Positions 34,461 to 42,874 of a stretch of 64,000 bases of DNA are shown here, piece after piece (the stretch's first letter is position 1; each line of letters starts with the position of its first letter). The notes beneath the pieces are model-generated. The model saw only the letters and a program-made list of their open reading frames with translations. It had not been told where the DNA came from and did not search any database. The position numbers and the translations under genes were made by a program. The stretch comes from Lysobacter_K koreensis (GTDB lineage Bacteria; Pseudomonadota; Gammaproteobacteria; Xanthomonadales; Xanthomonadaceae), in NCBI RefSeq assembly GCF_042677045.1, contig NZ_JBHTIH010000008.1, forward strand, positions 124,001-188,000, read 5' to 3'.

Positions 34461-34484
34461 AGGGCGGGTTTTAACCCGCCTTAC
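34461..34484. repeat. REP copy (AGGGCGGGTTTTAACCCGCC)
   Basis: A palindrome of the GTAGGGCGGG family at 34461-34480, followed by TTACGG. It lies about 90 bp before the PIN-like gene. A sister copy lies just after that gene at 35456. Confidence 0.75.
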
Positions 34485-34576
34485 GGGTTGTTCGTCGCGC
34501 ACAGTGTGCGAAAGCCTCTAGCGCACAGCTGTTGTGATAGAAGAGACGTCTCACCCCGCCTCTTGGAATTCAAATA

Positions 34577-35380
34577 GTGCGCGTAGTTATCGACAAGTCT
34601 GCGTTGTTTGGACTACCTGCACAGCGCATCGATGCCATATGCCGCGAACATGAAGTCTGGATGCCAGAAGTCCTTTTCTATGAGCTGCTTACCACGGATC
34701 CCGCACAGCGTGCGCGCCTGTTTCGCAAGATCCCGCGGCGCGAAAGGCCGTTTGTTCTAGTCGGAGACGGTGGCTTTCTATTTGGACGAGAGCTCGAATA
34801 CGGCCGACCTGTCGATGTTGTTCGTGACTCCGGGATGGAAGAGGTGCGGTGGATCTTCAACGAGCGACTGGGTGAAGAAGACTGGTTCCCAGAGGAGTAT
34901 CGCGGCGCGCTAGATGAGTGGCGAACCGCCATGAACGCGAGCATAGAATCGTTTCGCGAGCGGGCTGCATTCACGACTCATGCGTTCTTCCCAGAACTCA
35001 ACAACCTTCGCAACGGGCAGATCGATCGCATTCAAGCTATCCAACGCGAACTCTCAGGCAACTCAGCGCGAGTGAGAGAGATCTACGGGGCCGTCACTGA
35101 GGCGAATGGCGCTGCCGTGCCTGCCGATTTCGGCCCCAACTGGATTGGCTACCGACTGATCCAAGCCGAGCTGATGTGGGCTCTCGAGCACGCTGCCCGA
35201 TACGGGACCGGCATCGTCGATGCTCCGATGCCGCGGCTCGAAAATTATGTCTGCGACTTGAAGTATGCCGTTGTAGCCTCAATGGCTGACGCATTCATCT
35301 GCCACGATGTAATCGCTTGCAGGTTGTTTCGACTTGTCGCGCCGGACGTCTTGTGTGGGTCCGACCTACAAGAACTGTAG
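34577..35380 (+). CDS. PIN-like domain protein, AT-richer, orphan
   Basis: A 267-residue protein whose codon use is visibly less GC-rich than its neighbours, suggesting transfer. The ends look like a PIN-type nuclease fold: VVIDKSALFG at the start (first acidic residue), MPEVLFYELL (second) and, near the C-terminus, VVASMADAFICHDVIACRLFRLVAPD. The central ~120 residues are a long helical insertion (DEWRTAMNASIESFRERAAF...). The start is GTG 34577 with only a weak ribosome site. No antitoxin-like gene is adjacent, so it does not look like a standard VapBC pair. The assignment is from motif pattern only. Confidence 0.6.
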   Translation: MRVVIDKSALFGLPAQRIDAICREHEVWMPEVLFYELLTTDPAQRARLFRKIPRRERPFVLVGDGGFLFGRELEYGRPVDVVRDSGMEEVRWIFNERLGEEDWFPEEYRGALDEWRTAMNASIESFRERAAFTTHAFFPELNNLRNGQIDRIQAIQRELSGNSARVREIYGAVTEANGAAVPADFGPNWIGYRLIQAELMWALEHAARYGTGIVDAPMPRLENYVCDLKYAVVASMADAFICHDVIACRLFRLVAPDVLCGSDLQEL

Positions 35381-35455
35381 GCCGTGTTGGCTTCACCAAC
35401 CCAGCGATGTGCGCGACGAAGCTGGGTCTGCGACCTGCGCGGGCTACACCGCTGG

Positions 35456-35502
35456 GTAGGGCGGATTTTAGCCCGCCTAGCGCGTTACGCGTTACGCGTT
35501 AC
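35456..35502. repeat. REP copy followed by three CGCGTTA heptamers
   Basis: GTAGGGCGGATTTTAGCCCG and CC (35456-35477) is a REP of the GTAGGGCGGG family. Directly after it, CGCGTTA is repeated three times (35481-35501). The last heptamer provides the TAA stop (minus strand) of the membrane protein gene. Confidence 0.7.
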
Positions 35503-36218
35503 GGAGCCTTCGAGCCAGTACTCGAAGAGGTACTTGCATGCTTCTCAAGCCCACCTCTGTAACCAGCAGAATAGGATTGAGAAACGACGAAGAACAATAC
35601 AGAAGCAACAATGACCCATGCCGCTAAGCTCAATGGCCCGGTCAGAAAGATGTCAACGAGCCGAGCGGCTAGTCCCTTAGCAGTTACTGAAAACGATCGT
35701 TCGACCAAATGGTCGTCATGACTTACGCCGACATCACGTCCATACCAATACGTGAACCAAATGTCAGCGGTAACGGTTTGCCCAGGTCTAAGCTCATCAA
35801 GCCTGAAAACTGTGCCGTCCAATCTAACTTCATCTGACGAGAACTTCGTATCCATCGGATTGCCGCCGAGATCAACAACAATTTTTTTCGCGGCCCTTTT
35901 CCCGGTGTTCTTTAGAACAATGCGAACTAGCGTTGTAGGCACTTCGGGAACCAAATGATACCTACTGGACGACTTCAGTGGGTCGCCAACCTCTTGAGGC
36001 GATGATTGCAGGCCTTTTAAAGCAGACAATTCGAGGACCTGCTGATCAATCCATTGCTCGATGCGGCCCGCAATTGGAGGAACAACCTTATCAATCCGCA
36101 AGAAGTCGTAGCTAACGTCGTGTTTCTTCTGAAAGACATTCCGATAGATCTGTACAGCAGCCCAGGCACCACCAAGGACGACTGCGATCTTTCCAGACAA
36201 ACTCCAAAGCCATTCCAT
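35499..36218 (-). CDS. Two-TM membrane protein of unknown function, AT-richer
   Basis: A 239-residue protein with an N-terminal hydrophobic helix (WSLSGKIAVVLGGAWAAVQIY) and a second near residues 190-212 (LSLAAWVIVASVLFFVVSQS). The middle ~150 residues look like a beta-sandwich (TTLVRIVLKNTGKRAAKKIVVDL..., VRLDGTVFRLDELRPGQTVTADIWFTYWYG). A strong GGGAG site precedes the ATG. Base composition is lower in GC than the surrounding genes, as for the PIN-like gene next door, which suggests a shared foreign origin. The two are convergent, so they are not an operon. No family is recognised. Confidence 0.7.
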   Translation of the reverse strand: MEWLWSLSGKIAVVLGGAWAAVQIYRNVFQKKHDVSYDFLRIDKVVPPIAGRIEQWIDQQVLELSALKGLQSSPQEVGDPLKSSSRYHLVPEVPTTLVRIVLKNTGKRAAKKIVVDLGGNPMDTKFSSDEVRLDGTVFRLDELRPGQTVTADIWFTYWYGRDVGVSHDDHLVERSFSVTAKGLAARLVDIFLTGPLSLAAWVIVASVLFFVVSQSYSAGYRGGLEKHASTSSSTGSKAP

Positions 36219-36283
36219 ACGAACTCCCAGCGAACTAGGGCCGATTCACTCGGCGATATTTGGTTACATCGGTTCTGGTGAAA

Positions 36284-37948
36284 TCAAACCATCGGCAGCT
36301 TCAGCCCCTGCTCCCGCGCACACCGCTTCGCAGTCTCATACCCCGCATCCGCATGCCGCATCACGCCCGTGCCCGGGTCGTTCCACAGCACGCGAGCGAT
36401 GCGCTTGTCGGCTTCCTCGCTGCCGTCGCACACGATCACCACGCCGGAGTGCTGCGAATAGCCCATGCCGACGCCGCCGCCGTGGTGCAGCGACACCCAG
36501 GTCGCGCCGCCGGCGACGTTGAGCATCGCGTTGAGCAGCGGCCAGTCACTGACGGCATCTGAGCCGTCCTTCATCGCCTCGGTCTCGCGGTTGGGTGACG
36601 CGACCGAACCGCTGTCGAGGTGATCGCGGCCGATCACGATCGGCGCCTTCAGCTCGCCGTTGCGCACCATCTCGTTGAACGCCAGGCCGAGCTTGTGGCG
36701 CAGGCCCAGGCCGACCCAGCAGATGCGCGCGGGCAGGCCCTGGAACGCGATGCGCTCGGCGGCCATGTCGAGCCAGCGGTGCAGGTGCGCGTCGTCCGGG
36801 ATCAGTTCCTTGACCTTGGCGTCGGTCTTGGCGATGTCTTCCGGGTCGCCGGACAGCGCGACCCAGCGGAACGGGCCGACGCCGCGGCAGAACAGCGGCC
36901 GCACGTAGGCCGGGACGAAGCCGGGGAAATCGAACGCGTTGACGCAGCCTTCGTCCTTCGCCATCTGGCGGATGTTGTTGCCGTAGTCGAACACCGGGAT
37001 GCCCATGTCCTCGAACGCGAGCATCGCCTCGACGTGCATGCGCATCGACTTCTTGGCCGCGTCGCGCACGTGTTCCGGGTTGCGCTTCTGTTCGGCCAGC
37101 CATTGCTCGACGCTCCAGCCGATCGGCAGGTAGCCGTGCACGGGGTCGTGCGCGCTGGTCTGGTCGGTGACCGCGTCCGGGCGCACGCCGCGGCGGACGA
37201 GCTCGGGCAGGATTTCCGCAGCGTTGCCGAGCAGCGCGATCGACTTGGCCTCGCCGGCGTCGCAGTACTTCTCGATGCGCGCGAGCGCGTCGTCGAGGTC
37301 GGTCGCCTGCTCGTCGACGTAGCGCGTGCGCAGGCGCATGTCGATCCTCGATTGCTGGCACTCGATGTTGAGGCTGCAGGCGCCGGCCAGAGTCGCGGCC
37401 AGCGGCTGCGCGCCGCCCATGCCGCCCAGGCCGGCGGTGAGGATCCACTTGCCGGTGAGGTCGCCGGCGTAGTGCTGGCGGCCCATCTCGACGAAGGTCT
37501 CGTAGGTGCCCTGGACGATGCCCTGGCTGCCGATGTAGATCCAGCTGCCGGCCGTCATCTGGCCGTACATCATCAGGCCCTTCTTATCGAGCTCGTTGAA
37601 GTGCTCCCACGTCGCCCAATGCGGCACCAGATTGGAGTTGGCGAGCAGCACGCGCGGCGCGTCGGCGTGAGTGGGGAAGATGCCGACCGGCTTGCCGGAC
37701 TGGATCAGCAGGGTCTCGTTGTCTTCCAGGTTGCGCAGCGATTCGAGGATCGCGTCGTAGGACTCCCAGTCGCGCGCGGCGCGGCCGATGCCGCCGTAGA
37801 CCACCAGCGCGGTCGGGTCCTCCGCGACTTCGGCGTCGAGGTTGTTCTGGATCATCCGGTAGGCGGCTTCGGTCAGCCACGACTTGCAGTGGAGCGTCGT
37901 GCCGCGCGGGGCGCGGATCACGCGGGACGGATCGATGCGGGTGGACAT
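36284..37948 (-). CDS. hutU: Urocanate hydratase (HutU)
   Basis: A 554-residue enzyme that hydrates urocanate to imidazolonepropionate, the second step of histidine degradation, with tightly bound NAD+. Nearly full-length similarity is seen. Hallmarks are VYGGIGRAARDWESYDAI, LMMYGQMTAGSWIYIGSQGIVQGTYETF, ILTAGLGGMGGAQPLA, FPGFVPAYVRPLFCRGVGPFRW (with the catalytic-region Cys) and WVSLHHGGGVGMGYSQH. AGGAAG precedes the start. Other hut genes (hutF, hutI) lie 5 kb away, and hutH is absent from the window. Confidence 0.96.
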   Translation of the reverse strand: MSTRIDPSRVIRAPRGTTLHCKSWLTEAAYRMIQNNLDAEVAEDPTALVVYGGIGRAARDWESYDAILESLRNLEDNETLLIQSGKPVGIFPTHADAPRVLLANSNLVPHWATWEHFNELDKKGLMMYGQMTAGSWIYIGSQGIVQGTYETFVEMGRQHYAGDLTGKWILTAGLGGMGGAQPLAATLAGACSLNIECQQSRIDMRLRTRYVDEQATDLDDALARIEKYCDAGEAKSIALLGNAAEILPELVRRGVRPDAVTDQTSAHDPVHGYLPIGWSVEQWLAEQKRNPEHVRDAAKKSMRMHVEAMLAFEDMGIPVFDYGNNIRQMAKDEGCVNAFDFPGFVPAYVRPLFCRGVGPFRWVALSGDPEDIAKTDAKVKELIPDDAHLHRWLDMAAERIAFQGLPARICWVGLGLRHKLGLAFNEMVRNGELKAPIVIGRDHLDSGSVASPNRETEAMKDGSDAVSDWPLLNAMLNVAGGATWVSLHHGGGVGMGYSQHSGVVIVCDGSEEADKRIARVLWNDPGTGVMRHADAGYETAKRCAREQGLKLPMV

Positions 37949-38023
37949 CGCGGCTTCCTGTTGCGGGTGCGGGAAAGGCGGCGATTATCGCATCGGCTAC
38001 TCGCACCCGACCCCGTCAACGAC

Positions 38024-38046
38024 GACGCCCGGCAGGGCCGGGCGTC
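38024..38046. other. Perfect 10-bp hairpin downstream of a small secreted-protein gene
   Basis: GACGCCCGGC (38024-38033), loop AGG, GCCGGGCGTC (38037-38046). There is no T-run on either strand, so this is either a weak or Rho-assisted terminator for the minus-strand gene at 38071 or simply an RNA 3'-end structure. Confidence 0.6.
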
Positions 38047-38070
38047 GCGGGGTGATGCAGGCGATGACGC

Positions 38071-38415
38071 TCAGCGGATCGCGGGGTCCAGCTTGCGCAG
38101 CGCGTCGGCGATATCGACCTCGCCGGTGCGGTTGATGTCCTCGCGGCTGTAGACGCGGCCGTTGGCCGCCACGCAGCCCTTGTCGCCGAGCCGGCTCGCG
38201 GGGATGCGCGTGCCGGTGTAGCGCAGGCAGTTGCGGTGGGTGTCCTGCTTGAGTTGGGCCTTGGCGTCCAGCTCGGTGGTGGTGGTCGCGGTGTCGACCT
38301 GGGCCTCGGCCTTGGCATCGGCCTGGGTCTGGGTGGCGTACTGGGCGGAGGCCGGGAACGCGAGCGCCGCGAGCAGGCCGGCGGTCAACGCACTGGCAAT
38401 CGACAGGTTCTTCAT
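38071..38415 (-). CDS. Hypothetical secreted protein
   Basis: A 114-residue protein with a signal peptide (MKNLSIASALTAGLLAALAF, cleavage near ASAQ). A low-complexity Ala/Thr/Asp/Lys/Gln spacer follows. The C-terminal part (RNCLRYTGTRIPASRLGDKGCVAANGRVYSREDINRTGEVDIADALRKLDP) contains two cysteines and ends in a DINRTGEVDIADALRKLDP segment like a plug or EF-hand-type helix-loop. No function is known. Confidence 0.75.
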   Translation of the reverse strand: MKNLSIASALTAGLLAALAFPASAQYATQTQADAKAEAQVDTATTTTELDAKAQLKQDTHRNCLRYTGTRIPASRLGDKGCVAANGRVYSREDINRTGEVDIADALRKLDPAIR

Positions 38416-38504
38416 GGCGTTACCTCGTGGGGGTGCGTGCCCCATTACCATACGCCGCCGGCCCCGGCCGGGCAGTGGGTCGGAGGCGTCCGTTTAGGGC
38501 ACCG

Positions 38505-39101
38505 TCAGGCTTTCGGGCAGGCACTCGGCCTCGCCGCGCGGAACGCCGCGACCTCGGCGTCGGTGGCCGGTTTCTGCTCGATGCCGTCGTCGAACAGCAC
38601 CCGCCAGACGCCATCGCCGCCGCGCAGCCAGACGGAGTGGAAGCCGCCGATCGAGTAGCGCTGCTTCGTGGCGGGGTCGCGGTCCTCCAGCAACGACGGG
38701 CCGCTCGACCAGGCGACGTCGCCGGCGCCGCCTGCAGCGGCGGCGGCCGCGTCAACCGCACCACCCGCGCCGATCGTGGTGCGGGTCGGGTACCACTCCA
38801 GGCCGACCGCCTTGCCCTCGACGATGCCGGCCCAGCGCCGGGCGATCGCGTCGCGGCCGCGGGTCGGTTCGGCGCGGCTGGCGCCGAACGCGGCATCCGG
38901 GTGCAGGTGCGCGGCGAATGCGGCCGCGTCGTGGTCGGCGACCGATTGCGCGAAGCTCATTTCGCGCGCCCACACCGCGCATTCGTCGGCGCTGAGCTTC
39001 GCTGCCGCGGGCGCGGCCGGCGGCGTCTGCGCGAGCGCGGAGCCGGCGATCAGCAAGGCCAGCGGAAAGCAGCGGACGACGAAGGCAGCGTGACGGCGCA
39101 T
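38505..39101 (-). CDS. Exported NTF2-like (DUF4440/SnoaL-type) protein
   Basis: A 198-residue protein with a Sec signal (RRHAAFVVRCFPLALLIAGSALAQ). The mature domain has the cone-shaped NTF2-like pattern: CAVWAREMSFAQSVADHDAAAFAAHLHPDAAFG, RGRDAIARRWAGIVEG, and the final strands FHSVWLRGGDGVWRVLFDDG. Such domains bind small ligands in a pocket; no activity can be inferred. GGAG precedes the start. Confidence 0.8.
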   Translation of the reverse strand: MRRHAAFVVRCFPLALLIAGSALAQTPPAAPAAAKLSADECAVWAREMSFAQSVADHDAAAFAAHLHPDAAFGASRAEPTRGRDAIARRWAGIVEGKAVGLEWYPTRTTIGAGGAVDAAAAAAGGAGDVAWSSGPSLLEDRDPATKQRYSIGGFHSVWLRGGDGVWRVLFDDGIEQKPATDAEVAAFRAARPSACPKA

Positions 39102-39205
39102 GGGGAGACTCCGTGGATCCGACGGGGCCCGTCGGCTGGCCGCGACTATCGCATCCGGCCAGCGGCGAAAGTCAGGCCGCCACCTGGGCTGGCTATGATC
39201 GGGCA

Positions 39206-40513
39206 ATGCCTGCAAACCGCTTGGCCGCAACGGCCGCCCTTCTCGTCCTCTTGCTGTCTGCCTGCGCCACCGCGCCACGCCCGCGCACGCCGCCTGCTGG
39301 CGCCGAGGCGCGCATGCCAATCGCGGGCGCCGAGGCACGCATGCCAATCGCGGGCGCCGAGGCGCCCGCGGCGATCCTGCTGCTGTCGATCGACGCGTTC
39401 CGCCCCGACTACCTGGCACTGGGCATCACCCCGAACCTGGCGCGCGTCGCGCGCGAGGGCGTGCGCGCGGCGTGGATGAACCCGTCGTACCCGTCGCTGA
39501 CATTCCCGAACCACTACACGATCGTCACCGGCCTGCGCCCGGACCGCCACGGCATCGTCCACAACACGATGCGCGATGCGGCATTGGGCACGTTCACGCT
39601 GTCCGACCGCGAGGCGGTGGGCGACGGCCGCTGGTGGGGCGGCGAACCGCTGTGGGTCAGCGCCGAGAACGCCGGGCTGCCAACCGCGACCCTGTTCTGG
39701 CCCGGCAGCGAGGCCGCGGTGCGCGGCGTGCGGCCGCGGCGCTGGTCGGCGTTCGACAAACGCATGCCGCTGGCGGCGCGCGTCGACACGGTGCTGGGCT
39801 GGTTGCGCGAGGGCAACGCGACGCGGCCGCGCTTTACGACGATGTACTTCGACACGCTCGACTCGGCGAGCCACGACTTCGGTCCGGACTCCAGGCAGGC
39901 GCACGCCGCGATCCGCGAGGTCGATGCCGCGCTCGGCCGCCTGCTCGACGGACTGGCGACCGGCGCGTTGCTCGAGCGCGTCAACCTGGTGATCGTGTCC
40001 GACCACGGCATGGCGACGGTCGCGCCGGGGCACGCGATCGCGATCGAGGACATGGTGCCGGCGCGCGATGCGCGTGCGGTCAGCGATGGCCAGGCGCTCG
40101 GCTTCGCGCCGCTGCCGGGGCGCGAACGCGCTGCCGAAGCGCGCCTGCTCGGGCGCCACGCGCATCACGAGTGCTGGCGCAAGGCCGACCTGCCGGCGCG
40201 CTGGCGCTACGGCCGCCACCCGCGCGTGCCGACGATCGTCTGCCAGATGGACGAAGGCTGGGACGCATTGCGGCGTGCATCGCTTGCGAAGCGACCGCCA
40301 GCTGCGACGCGCGGCTCGCACGGATTCGACCCGGCGCTGCCGTCGATGCGCGCGATTTTCCTGGCGCGCGGGCCGGCGTTCCGCAGTGGCGCGCAATTGC
40401 CCGCGTTCGACAACGTCGACGTGTACCCGCTGCTGGCGCGGCTGATCGGGATTACGCCGGTAGCGAACGACGGCGACATCGCGCCGTTGCTGCCGGCATT
40501 GCGCCGGCACTAG
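39206..40513 (+). CDS. NPP-type phosphodiesterase/alkaline phosphatase superfamily lipoprotein
   Basis: A 435-residue lipoprotein (signal ANRLAATAALLVLLLSACATA, lipobox LSAC). The catalytic domain resembles the ectonucleotide pyrophosphatase/phosphodiesterase family: LLLSIDAFRPDYL holds the first metal Asp, NPSYPSLTFPNHYTIVTGLRPDRHGI the Thr nucleophile region (SLTFPN), and VNLVIVSDHGMATV the second Asp-His pair. GSHGFDPALPSMRAIFLARGPAF holds the third His. Between signal and domain is a 9-residue tandem repeat (AGAEARMPI, about 2.5 copies). The substrate is probably nucleotide or phosphodiester, not known. Confidence 0.88.
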   Translation: MPANRLAATAALLVLLLSACATAPRPRTPPAGAEARMPIAGAEARMPIAGAEAPAAILLLSIDAFRPDYLALGITPNLARVAREGVRAAWMNPSYPSLTFPNHYTIVTGLRPDRHGIVHNTMRDAALGTFTLSDREAVGDGRWWGGEPLWVSAENAGLPTATLFWPGSEAAVRGVRPRRWSAFDKRMPLAARVDTVLGWLREGNATRPRFTTMYFDTLDSASHDFGPDSRQAHAAIREVDAALGRLLDGLATGALLERVNLVIVSDHGMATVAPGHAIAIEDMVPARDARAVSDGQALGFAPLPGRERAAEARLLGRHAHHECWRKADLPARWRYGRHPRVPTIVCQMDEGWDALRRASLAKRPPAATRGSHGFDPALPSMRAIFLARGPAFRSGAQLPAFDNVDVYPLLARLIGITPVANDGDIAPLLPALRRH

Positions 40514-40536
40514 CACGCCGGCGCCACGGCTTTGCT

Positions 40537-40609
40537 GTAGATCCGAGCCTGCTCGGATCGCTGTTGTCCGAACGCGGCCGCGAAGCGATCCGAGCAGGCT
40601 CGGATCTAC
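40537..40609. repeat. REP doublet, GTAGATCCGAGC family
   Basis: GTAGATCCGAGCCTGCTCGG begins at 40537 and is mirrored by CCGAGCAGGCTCGGATCTAC ending at 40609, around a ~33-bp loop. It is the same family as 11840-11910. Confidence 0.82.
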
Positions 40610-40701
40610 AAAGGCGAGCATGCCAGGGCGCCGAAACACGGTCCGACATTGATGTCCGAATCCGGCGAGTCCGGCGCCCGGTCCGGTGCTAGCCTGCGTC
40701 C

Positions 40702-42234
40702 ATGTCGCCCGCTGCCGCCACCATCCCCGCCGCCCACCTGCCCGATCCGCACGTCTGCGAGCAGGCACGGTTGAGCCGCGACCCACGCTTCGACGGGCTG
40801 TTCTTCACCGCCGTCACCAGCACACGCATCTATTGCCGACCGGTATGCCCAGCGCCGACCCCGAAGCGCGAGAACATCACCTACTACGGCAACGCGGCCG
40901 CCGCGGAAGCGGCCGGGTTCCGGCCGTGCCTGCGCTGCCGCCCGGAGCTGTCGCCCGGCGACGGCGCGCTGCGCCGCGGTGATGCGACCGTCGCGCGCGC
41001 GCTGAAGCTGATCGACGAGGGCGCGCTGGCCGAGCAGCCGCTGGCGGCGTTGGCCGAACGCGTCGGCATCGGCGAACGCCAGTTGCGGCGGCTGTTCGTG
41101 GAGCGCCTCGGCGCGGCGCCGATCGGCGTGCACGGCACGCGCCGGCTGCTGTTCGCGAAGCAGCTGCTGACCGAGACCACGTTGCCGATCACCCAGGTCG
41201 CGCTCGCGGCCGGGTTCGGCAGCCTGCGTCGCTTCAACAGCACGTTCCTCGAGGCGTACCGGATGGCGCCGCGCGACCTGCGCAAGCGCCCGAGCGCGCG
41301 CGCCGACGAGGCGCTGACGCTGCGCCTGGGCTATCGGCCCCCGTACGACTTCGCGGCGATGCTCGCGTTCCTGCGCGGGCGCGCGTTGCCGGGCGTGGAA
41401 GTGGTGGACGAGAGCAGCTACGCGCGCGTGTTCGGTCCGATCGACGCGCCGGGCTGGCTGCGGGTGAGCGCGTGGCCGGGCGGCGAGCATGCGTTGAAGC
41501 TCGAGCTGCACGGCGCGCAGCCGGCGCGCCTGCTGGAATTCGTGACCAAGCTGCGGCGCATGTTCGACCTGGATGCCGACCCGCAGGCGATCGCCGCGGC
41601 GTTGTCGACCTGCCCGCGCCTGCAGCCGCTGCTCGCGAAGCAACCGGGCCTGCGCCTGCCCAGCGGCTGGGACGGATTCGAGATCGCGGTACGCGCCGTG
41701 ATCGGCCAGCAGGTCAGCGTGGCTGCCGCGCGCACGGTCGCCGCGCGGCTCGCGCAACGTTACGGCGAGGCGTTGCCGGTGCCGTTCGCGGCGGGGCTGG
41801 ATCCACCGGGCTTGACCCACCTGTTCCCGACGCCGCTGGCGCTGGCCGACGCCGACCTCACCACGATCGGTTTGACCCGCGCGCGCGCCGCGACCGTGCG
41901 CGCGGTCGCGCAGGCGCTGCTCGATGGCCGCGTCGACTTCAAGACCGAACGCACGCTCGACGATTTCGCGGCGCGCTGGGTCGCGCTGTCCGGCATCGGC
42001 CCGTGGACCGCGCAGTACATCGCGATGCGCGCGCTCGGCCACCCCGATGCGTTCCCGGCCGAAGACCTGGTGCTGCAACGTGCCGCCAGCGACGACGGCA
42101 CGCGCCTGACCGCGAAGGCGCTGGGCGCGCGTGCGCAGGCGTGGCGACCGTGGCGCGCGTACGCGGTGATGCACCTGTGGCGCGATTCGATGCCAGCAGC
42201 GAAGCCGGCGCCCACCGCGAGGAAGACGAAGTGA
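40702..42234 (+). CDS. alkA: Ada-AlkA fusion: DNA-3-methyladenine glycosylase II with regulatory domains
   Basis: A 510-residue adaptive-response protein with four parts. The Ada metal-binding methyl acceptor is at about residues 15-90 (cysteines in RIYCRPVCPAPTPKRENITYY and RPCLRCRPE). An AraC helix-turn-helix follows at ~90-200 (LAERVGIGERQLRRLFVERLG, ITQVALAAGFGSLRRFNSTF). Then comes an AlkA N-terminal domain at ~205-290. The C-terminus is a HhH-GPD glycosylase (AVRAVIGQQVSVAAARTVAARL; LSGIGPWTAQYIAMRALGHPDAFPAEDL with the catalytic Asp). It senses and repairs alkylated DNA. The stop overlaps the GTG start of ogt. Confidence 0.93.
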   Translation: MSPAAATIPAAHLPDPHVCEQARLSRDPRFDGLFFTAVTSTRIYCRPVCPAPTPKRENITYYGNAAAAEAAGFRPCLRCRPELSPGDGALRRGDATVARALKLIDEGALAEQPLAALAERVGIGERQLRRLFVERLGAAPIGVHGTRRLLFAKQLLTETTLPITQVALAAGFGSLRRFNSTFLEAYRMAPRDLRKRPSARADEALTLRLGYRPPYDFAAMLAFLRGRALPGVEVVDESSYARVFGPIDAPGWLRVSAWPGGEHALKLELHGAQPARLLEFVTKLRRMFDLDADPQAIAAALSTCPRLQPLLAKQPGLRLPSGWDGFEIAVRAVIGQQVSVAAARTVAARLAQRYGEALPVPFAAGLDPPGLTHLFPTPLALADADLTTIGLTRARAATVRAVAQALLDGRVDFKTERTLDDFAARWVALSGIGPWTAQYIAMRALGHPDAFPAEDLVLQRAASDDGTRLTAKALGARAQAWRPWRAYAVMHLWRDSMPAAKPAPTARKTK

Positions 42235-42731
42235 TCCTGCACCAGACCATCGCCAGCCCGGTCGGCCCGCTGCTGCTGGCGGCCGACGACGCCGGCCTGC
42301 GCCTGATCGAATTCCACGCGCCGCGCCATGCGATGGCGCGTGGCGCGGACTGGCAGGAAGGCGACAACGACGTGCTACAGGCGACCCGTGCCCAGCTCGG
42401 CGAATACTTCGACGGGTCGCGGCGAGCGTTCGAGCTGCCGTTGGCGCCGCGCGGCACGGAGTTCCAGCGCGCGGTGTGGCACCGGCTGGCCGGCATCGCG
42501 TACGGCGAGACGATCAGCTACGCGCAACTGGCCACGCGCGTCGGCAAGCCCAGTGCGATGCGCGCGGTCGGCGCGGCGAACGGCCGCAACCCGATGCCGA
42601 TCGTGCTGCCTTGCCACCGCGTGATCGGCGCCGACGGCAGCCTGACCGGCTTCGGCGGCGGCCTGCCGACCAAGCAGTTCCTGCTGGTGCTGGAAGGCGC
42701 GCTGCCGGGTGGCGATCTGTTCGCGACGTGA
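42231..42731 (+). CDS. ogt: Methylated-DNA--protein-cysteine methyltransferase (Ogt)
   Basis: A 166-residue O6-alkylguanine repair protein. The active-site motif PMPIVLPCHRVIGADGSLTGFGGGLPTKQFLL contains the acceptor cysteine in PCHR, and the helix-turn-helix SYAQLATRVGKPSAMRAVGAANGRNP precedes it. It starts at GTG 42231, overlapping the alkA stop (GTGA), with AGGAAG upstream, so the two form one alkylation-repair operon. Confidence 0.95.
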   Translation: MILHQTIASPVGPLLLAADDAGLRLIEFHAPRHAMARGADWQEGDNDVLQATRAQLGEYFDGSRRAFELPLAPRGTEFQRAVWHRLAGIAYGETISYAQLATRVGKPSAMRAVGAANGRNPMPIVLPCHRVIGADGSLTGFGGGLPTKQFLLVLEGALPGGDLFAT

Positions 42732-42744
42732 TTGGCCGCAATTC

Positions 42745-42803
42745 GTAGGGCGGGTTTCAACCCGCCTTCGCCATCCCGGACGGCGGGTTGAAACCCGCCC
42801 TAC
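42745..42803. repeat. REP doublet, GTAGGGCGGG family
   Basis: GTAGGGCGGGTTTCAACCCG+CC (42745-42766) is perfectly mirrored at 42781-42803 around a 14-bp loop. It is the clearest REPIN of this family in the window. It lies 14 bp after the ogt stop and could act as the transcript end. Confidence 0.9.
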
Positions 42804-42874
42804 GCCGACATCGCTGCATGAGGAGATTCCGACGAGCTAGCAACATCATGCCCGTTTGGTCTCCCTGCGCCGGG

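Noticed and set aside
34577..36218. A VapBC-type toxin-antitoxin pair formed by the PIN-like gene and its neighbour
   Set aside because: The genes are convergent, the neighbour is a membrane protein with no DNA-binding domain, and no short upstream antitoxin ORF was found.
38024..38046. Intrinsic terminator
   Set aside because: The stem is perfect but neither strand has a T-run; listed only as a hairpin.
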